Assembly (NCBI GenBank): GCA_022827095.1
Contig: JAJDTP010000005.1
Location: 124,001 to 188,000 of the forward strand
DNA from: Dehalococcoidia bacterium
GTDB lineage: Bacteria; Chloroflexota; Dehalococcoidia; Lucifugimonadales; UBA3495
DNA: 64,000 bases
Reading direction: 5' to 3'
Numbering within the stretch: the first letter of the stretch is position 1; every line of letters begins with the position of its first letter. Positions 60,263 to 64,000 of this stretch are shown piece after piece. The notes beneath the pieces are model-generated. The model was not told where the DNA came from and did not search any database. It worked only from the letters and a program-made list of their open reading frames with translations. The translations under genes were made by a program, and so were the position numbers.

Positions 60263-61326
60263 CTGGCGGGCAGCGTCTCCATGATGGCGTTTTCGATGGC
60301 CTCCAGGTTGGGCTGTACCTCTACCGTGTCCGCCTGGGCGCTGCTCACTGCCATGTCCGGGTCCTTGAGGCCGCTACCGGTGATGATGCACACCACCCGC
60401 TTCCCGGCCAGGTCCAGGCCGTCGCGTTTCATCTTCAACAGGCCGGCAACCGAGGCGGCGGAAGCCGGTTCGCCGAATATCCCCTCTCGCGACGCCAACA
60501 GCCGATACGCCTCAAGGATCTCATCGTCGCTCACTGCGTCGATGACGCCTCCCGATTGGTCCCGCGCGCGTTCGGCAAACTTCCAGCTCGCCGGGTTCCC
60601 GATGCGAATCGCCGACGCTATGGTCTGCGGAAACGGCACCGGCTCGCCGCGAACGATGGGAGCCGCGCCTTCCGCCTGGAAACCCATCATCCTGGGCAGG
60701 ACTTCGTTGCGTCCCAACTGGTGGTACTCGACGAACCCGCGCCAGTACGCCGTGATGTTGCCCGCGTTTCCCACCGGGATGAACAGGTAGTCCGGCGCGT
60801 CTTCCAGCACGTCGGATATCTCGAAAGCGGCGGTTTTCTGCCCTTCGATCCGGTGCTGATTGACCGAGTTCACCAGCGTGATGGGGTTGGTCTGGGTAAA
60901 CTCGCGGACCAATGCCAGCGCCGCGTCAAAGTTGCCATCCACCAGCAGGATCCGCGCGCCGTACGCCATGGCCTGCGCCAGCTTGCCCAGCGCCACTTCG
61001 CCCTTAGGGATCAAGACCCACGCCGCAAGGTTGCAATAGGCGGCGTAGGCTGCCGCCGACGCGCTGGTGTTGCCTGTGGAGGCGCACATCACTCCGACGC
61101 TGCGCTCTTCGAGGGCCTTGGCCATGGCTACCACCATGCCCCGGTCCTTGAAGGACCCGGTGGGGTTGCAGCCTTCCAGCTTGAAGTACAGGTTGGGGCA
61201 ACCGAGTTCAGGACCCAGTTGTCGGGACCGGACCAGGGGCGTGTCCCCCTCGCCCATCGAGAAAATGGGTGTCTCTTCGTTGACCGGCAGCAGATCCCGG
61301 TACTGTTGTAATACGCCTACGCCCAT
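60259..61326 (-). CDS. thrC: Threonine synthase
   Basis: 355-residue PLP-dependent enzyme converting O-phosphohomoserine to threonine. PLP Lys60 in NPTGSFKDRGMV, substrate loop CASTGNTSASAAAYAAY near 85, and the phosphate-binding GNAGNITAY near 190. The short N-terminus (no extended plant/yeast domain) matches the bacterial class. Follows hom by 81 bases; the hom-thrC order is a threonine operon. Confidence 0.95.
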   Translation of the reverse strand: MGVGVLQQYRDLLPVNEETPIFSMGEGDTPLVRSRQLGPELGCPNLYFKLEGCNPTGSFKDRGMVVAMAKALEERSVGVMCASTGNTSASAAAYAAYCNLAAWVLIPKGEVALGKLAQAMAYGARILLVDGNFDAALALVREFTQTNPITLVNSVNQHRIEGQKTAAFEISDVLEDAPDYLFIPVGNAGNITAYWRGFVEYHQLGRNEVLPRMMGFQAEGAAPIVRGEPVPFPQTIASAIRIGNPASWKFAERARDQSGGVIDAVSDDEILEAYRLLASREGIFGEPASAASVAGLLKMKRDGLDLAGKRVVCIITGSGLKDPDMAVSSAQADTVEVQPNLEAIENAIMETLPAR

Positions 61327-61407
61327 GTTCTACCGGGTTTGGCCGGCTGGTGCCACGGTGTTGCCTGGTTTTGCCATCGGTGGGCCGGGGTTCGATTCGC
61401 GGTCGCT

Positions 61408-62727
61408 TTACTGTTCGATACGGATTAGATTGTCGACGCTGACCACGACTCCCAACTGAGCCACGGCCGCCAGTGCGGTCTGCACGTCGGCCTCCCGGGA
61501 GGGATACGTGGTGATTACCAGTTGGGCGGTGCCGCTGCCCGGATCGGTATCCTTCTGGATGACGGTGGCGATGGAGATATTGCCGTCGCCCAGCAGGCGC
61601 GCTATTTGGGCCAGCACTCCCGCCTGGTCGGCGCACGTCAATCGCATGTAGTACGCGCTGGAAAGTTCGTCGATGGGCCGGATGGAGTCGCCGGATGCTT
61701 GATCGCGCCCGTTGGAGACCGGCAGCAACGCCGGGGCTCCGCCGCTGTCGATGAACCTCACTACGTTCAGGATGTCGCCCATCACCGCGCTGGTAGTCGC
61801 GTCGCGCCCGGCTCCCTGGCCGTGCAGGATAATCTGACCACACAGGTCGCCGGTCACCTCGACGGCATTATACACGCCGTCAACTTTGGCCAGCAGGTGG
61901 TCTTCGGGAACCAGGGCGGGGTGAACGCGGGCCTGGATCGCGCCGCCCGGCTGCGCCTCGGCGATCGCCAGGGATTTTATGGCGTAACCCAGCTCGGCTG
62001 CGTACCGGAAATCCTCCGGACCCAGGCGGCCGATGCCCTCGGTATGGATCGCCCCGTGGGGTATCGATTGGTGAAATGCCAGGCTCCCCAGCACGGACAG
62101 CTTGTATGCAGCGTCAATGCCTTCGACATCGTTGGTGGGATCGGCCTCGGCATAGCCTCGGCTCTGAGCCTCGGCCAGGGCGTCGGTAAACGGGGTCTGG
62201 CTGCGCGCCATCCGCGTGAGGATGTAGTTGGTAGTCCCGTTGATGATCGAACGAATCGAGCGGATGTCGTTGGCCAGCAGCTGTGACATCAAGCAGCCGA
62301 CGATGGGTATTCCACCGCCGGCGGATGCCTCGAACAGCAGATTGACGCCTTGGGACTGCGCCAGCGCCAGGAGCGATGCGCCGCGTCTGGCCATCACCTC
62401 CTTGTTGGCGGTGACCACGTGCTTGCCGCCGGCCAGGGCCCGCTCCAGGTAGTCACCCGCCGGCGTGTCGCCCCCCATCACCTCGACCACCACGTGGATG
62501 TCGGGATCGGTGAGGATGTCTTCCGGATTGGTCGTCAGCACACCCGGCGGCGGAGAGGGCTCACGGGTCTTGGTCGCGTCGCGCACCAGGGCTCGCCGCA
62601 GTCGCACCGTGCGACCCGTCTTGCGCCGGATTTCATCTGCGTTGCCCGACAGAGCCGCAGCGACACCGCCCCCGACGGTCCCAAGACCCATCAGGCCGAT
62701 GTTGATTGCTTCATTTCTAGAGGGCAT
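61408..62727 (-). CDS. hom: Homoserine dehydrogenase
   Basis: 439-residue NAD(P)-dependent enzyme making homoserine from aspartate semialdehyde. Rossmann motif GLMGLGTVGGGVAAAL at 12-27, catalytic block ADPTNDVEGIDAAYKLSVL near 210 with the Lys of the active site, and a C-terminal ACT domain (YYMRLTCADQAGVLAQIA near 360) implying feedback regulation. Full length. Upstream is the PpiC-like membrane protein gene. Confidence 0.96.
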   Translation of the reverse strand: MPSRNEAINIGLMGLGTVGGGVAAALSGNADEIRRKTGRTVRLRRALVRDATKTREPSPPPGVLTTNPEDILTDPDIHVVVEVMGGDTPAGDYLERALAGGKHVVTANKEVMARRGASLLALAQSQGVNLLFEASAGGGIPIVGCLMSQLLANDIRSIRSIINGTTNYILTRMARSQTPFTDALAEAQSRGYAEADPTNDVEGIDAAYKLSVLGSLAFHQSIPHGAIHTEGIGRLGPEDFRYAAELGYAIKSLAIAEAQPGGAIQARVHPALVPEDHLLAKVDGVYNAVEVTGDLCGQIILHGQGAGRDATTSAVMGDILNVVRFIDSGGAPALLPVSNGRDQASGDSIRPIDELSSAYYMRLTCADQAGVLAQIARLLGDGNISIATVIQKDTDPGSGTAQLVITTYPSREADVQTALAAVAQLGVVVSVDNLIRIEQ

Positions 62728-62820
62728 CTGATAGCGCTGCGGTGGAGTTGATGCGAAGTTTCGCCGTCAGTCGTCAGGGTTTCGGAACGTGGCCGGAGTG
62801 TCCTGTGTTGTTCGTGGACC

Positions 62821-64000
62821 TTACTGTTGGGGCTGCGGGGTGACCCGCGGGGCGGTGAGCCGGACCTGGTCGGTCACCCACGCGTAACGATTGCTGTCGA
62901 AGTTGATCTTCACCCAGCCTTCCTCAGAGCCGCGAGCCAACTGGTCGTCTTTCCACTCTTCGACGCGCGCGCTGGCCATCTGGAAAAGCATCTGAGCTGC
63001 GACCTCGCGGGTCTCCGGGCCGGCAATTGCCTGGATGATGAAGATCGTTTCGTCATCGTATATCGGTGTCGATATCTCCCCGGGTTCCAAGGTGGGCGGT
63101 TTGCGCGTTTCGGTACCATCCTCGGCCACTTCGGTTTCGCCGAAAAGGTACCTGTCAAACTCGGGGAACGCTCCTTCAGGAACCCATCCGATGTATCCGT
63201 CGGAGCCGGAAATCTCGCGGGACACGGATCCGAAATCCTGGCCCAGGACCAGGCGTTCGCGTACCGCCTCCGGCGAGGCCGAGGAGTTCAGGCCCATCGC
63301 AATGGCCTGCAGTTCAATCTGCGGCGCCTCCTCCGGCAGGGAGCCCAGCATGATGGCGAACAGGGTGCTCTGATGCAGTCGCTCCTGCATGATCCGGCGG
63401 TAGGCGTCGTCGGTGAGGTTCACCTGGGTCAGGAAGTTCTTGTAGATGTTGTCGAACTCTGCGTCCAGTTGCGCTTCCAATTGCGGGTCGCCGGCTTCCT
63501 GGCCGGGTTCCGGCTCGGGACGGAACTGGTCCCGGATTGCCTCGTCAATCTGAGCATCGGTGACGTCGATGCCGAGCCCGGGCGCCGCCTGGCGCAGTAT
63601 CTCGGCGTGCAGCAGGTCGGTCAGCAACTGGAATGGGATCCGGCTGAAATCCACCTGCCCGCCCTGGTATCGGTTGATGCCCTGCAGCACACGGATGCGT
63701 TCCACCAGGTCGCCCATGGTGAAGCGAACCCCACGTACCTCACCGGCCATCACGCGCGGCGGCAGAATGAACTGTTGGTACACCCCGGCCAGCACCACGC
63801 CAACGATCACCAGGATCAGGGCGGCCCCAACTATAATCGCGATCCGTTGCCGGCGGGAATCCAAACGCCGGCGTGCGCGCGCAGCCTGGACGGCGTCCGC
63901 GCTGGTCGCGCCCAGCCGACGACTGCGGCCGGCGGCGCTTCTGGTGGGACGGCGCCTGGCCGGCTGCTCCGGGGCCTCCTCTGCCTCTGCGGCGCTGCGT
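62821..64000 (-). CDS. SurA/PpiC-like membrane-anchored protein, 5' end outside window
   Basis: At least 392 residues; the frame is open beyond the right edge. The visible N-terminus is Arg/Ala-rich and cytosolic (ends ARRRLDSRRQR), then one membrane helix (IIVGAALILVIVGVVLAGVY), then an extracytoplasmic SurA-N-like helical domain (about TMGDLVERIRVLQG to AIRDQFRPEPEPG) and a PpiC-like region (ASPEAVRERLVLGQDFGSV; GYIGWVPEGAFPEF; GEISTPIYDDETIFIIQ). A peptidyl-prolyl isomerase/chaperone role is likely from the layout. The TTG at 63862-63864 is not the true start, because coding continues upstream. Confidence 0.82.
   Translation of the reverse strand, partial: RSAAEAEEAPEQPARRRPTRSAAGRSRRLGATSADAVQAARARRRLDSRRQRIAIIVGAALILVIVGVVLAGVYQQFILPPRVMAGEVRGVRFTMGDLVERIRVLQGINRYQGGQVDFSRIPFQLLTDLLHAEILRQAAPGLGIDVTDAQIDEAIRDQFRPEPEPGQEAGDPQLEAQLDAEFDNIYKNFLTQVNLTDDAYRRIMQERLHQSTLFAIMLGSLPEEAPQIELQAIAMGLNSSASPEAVRERLVLGQDFGSVSREISGSDGYIGWVPEGAFPEFDRYLFGETEVAEDGTETRKPPTLEPGEISTPIYDDETIFIIQAIAGPETREVAAQMLFQMASARVEEWKDDQLARGSEEGWVKINFDSNRYAWVTDQVRLTAPRVTPQPQQ

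Noticed and set aside
62821-63864. Complete 347-residue protein starting at TTG 63864
   Set aside because: The frame stays open to the right edge with Arg/Ala-rich coding sequence, so the gene is partial and the TTG is internal.

Overview
The window is GC-rich and densely coded bacterial chromosome. It contains no phage, insertion sequence or CRISPR array. Gene content (rplI-dnaB-DnaD-DnaC replication block, GuaB3-type IMP dehydrogenase relative, many amidohydrolase, SDR, CoA-transferase and cyclase-family enzymes, short NAD-type 6-phosphogluconate dehydrogenase, orphan 5S rRNA) and the palindromic TGTCATTGCGAG repeats suggest an uncultured Chloroflexota bacterium of the Dehalococcoidia/SAR202 type. 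That placement is inference from content; no phylogeny was possible.

Layout. 1-3.2 kb: replication operon on the minus strand (L9, DnaB, DnaD-like, and a DnaC-like loader cut by the window edge). 3.4-5.4 kb: TenA, tRNA-Asp/Arg/Pro, gamma carbonic anhydrase. 5.5-9.1 kb: dnaE. 9.3-13.3 kb: a minus-strand group of guaB3, a UGSC-family selenoprotein, an endonuclease/exonuclease/phosphatase protein, a GWTDG-motif protein and a HigA-like antitoxin. 13.5-16.5 kb: clpC, a stand-alone 5S rRNA gene and tRNA-Lys. 16.6-22.7 kb: small accessory enzymes and a DUF433/PIN-like toxin-antitoxin pair. 22.8-28.3 kb: glutamine-amidotransferase-like protein, Nudix, D-aminoacylase, an amber-interrupted gene, retropepsin/DUF5678 pair, carboxymuconolactone decarboxylase. 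28.4-32.6 kb: zwf, gnd and pgi (oxidative pentose phosphate entry). 33.7-37.4 kb: heterodimeric ABC exporter. 37.6-43.4 kb: argS, hisIE, hisF and neighbours. 43.5-51.2 kb: HbpS-like protein, cyclase, hisS, CoA transferase, polyprenyl synthase, metG. 51.4-55.5 kb: S9 peptidase, HTH-like protein, GatC-like protein and amidase. 55.6-64 kb: PIG-L deacetylase, DUF502, MshA-like glycosyltransferase, BioF2-type GNAT, folE, thrC, hom and a SurA/PpiC-type membrane protein cut by the window edge.

The most notable item is the selenoprotein gene at 11588-12127 (minus). A conventional reading stops at an in-frame TGA (11834-11836), but the frame continues for 81 more residues, the codon lies exactly in a U-G-S-C motif, and a 5-bp hairpin with a GGTCT loop begins 13 nt after the TGA, with its loop 18 nt downstream, like a bacterial SECIS. 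This implies that the organism has a selenocysteine system encoded elsewhere.

Many promoters here share an extended -10 element, TGCTAnnnT. Four classes of palindromic or dispersed repeat lie in intergenic spaces.
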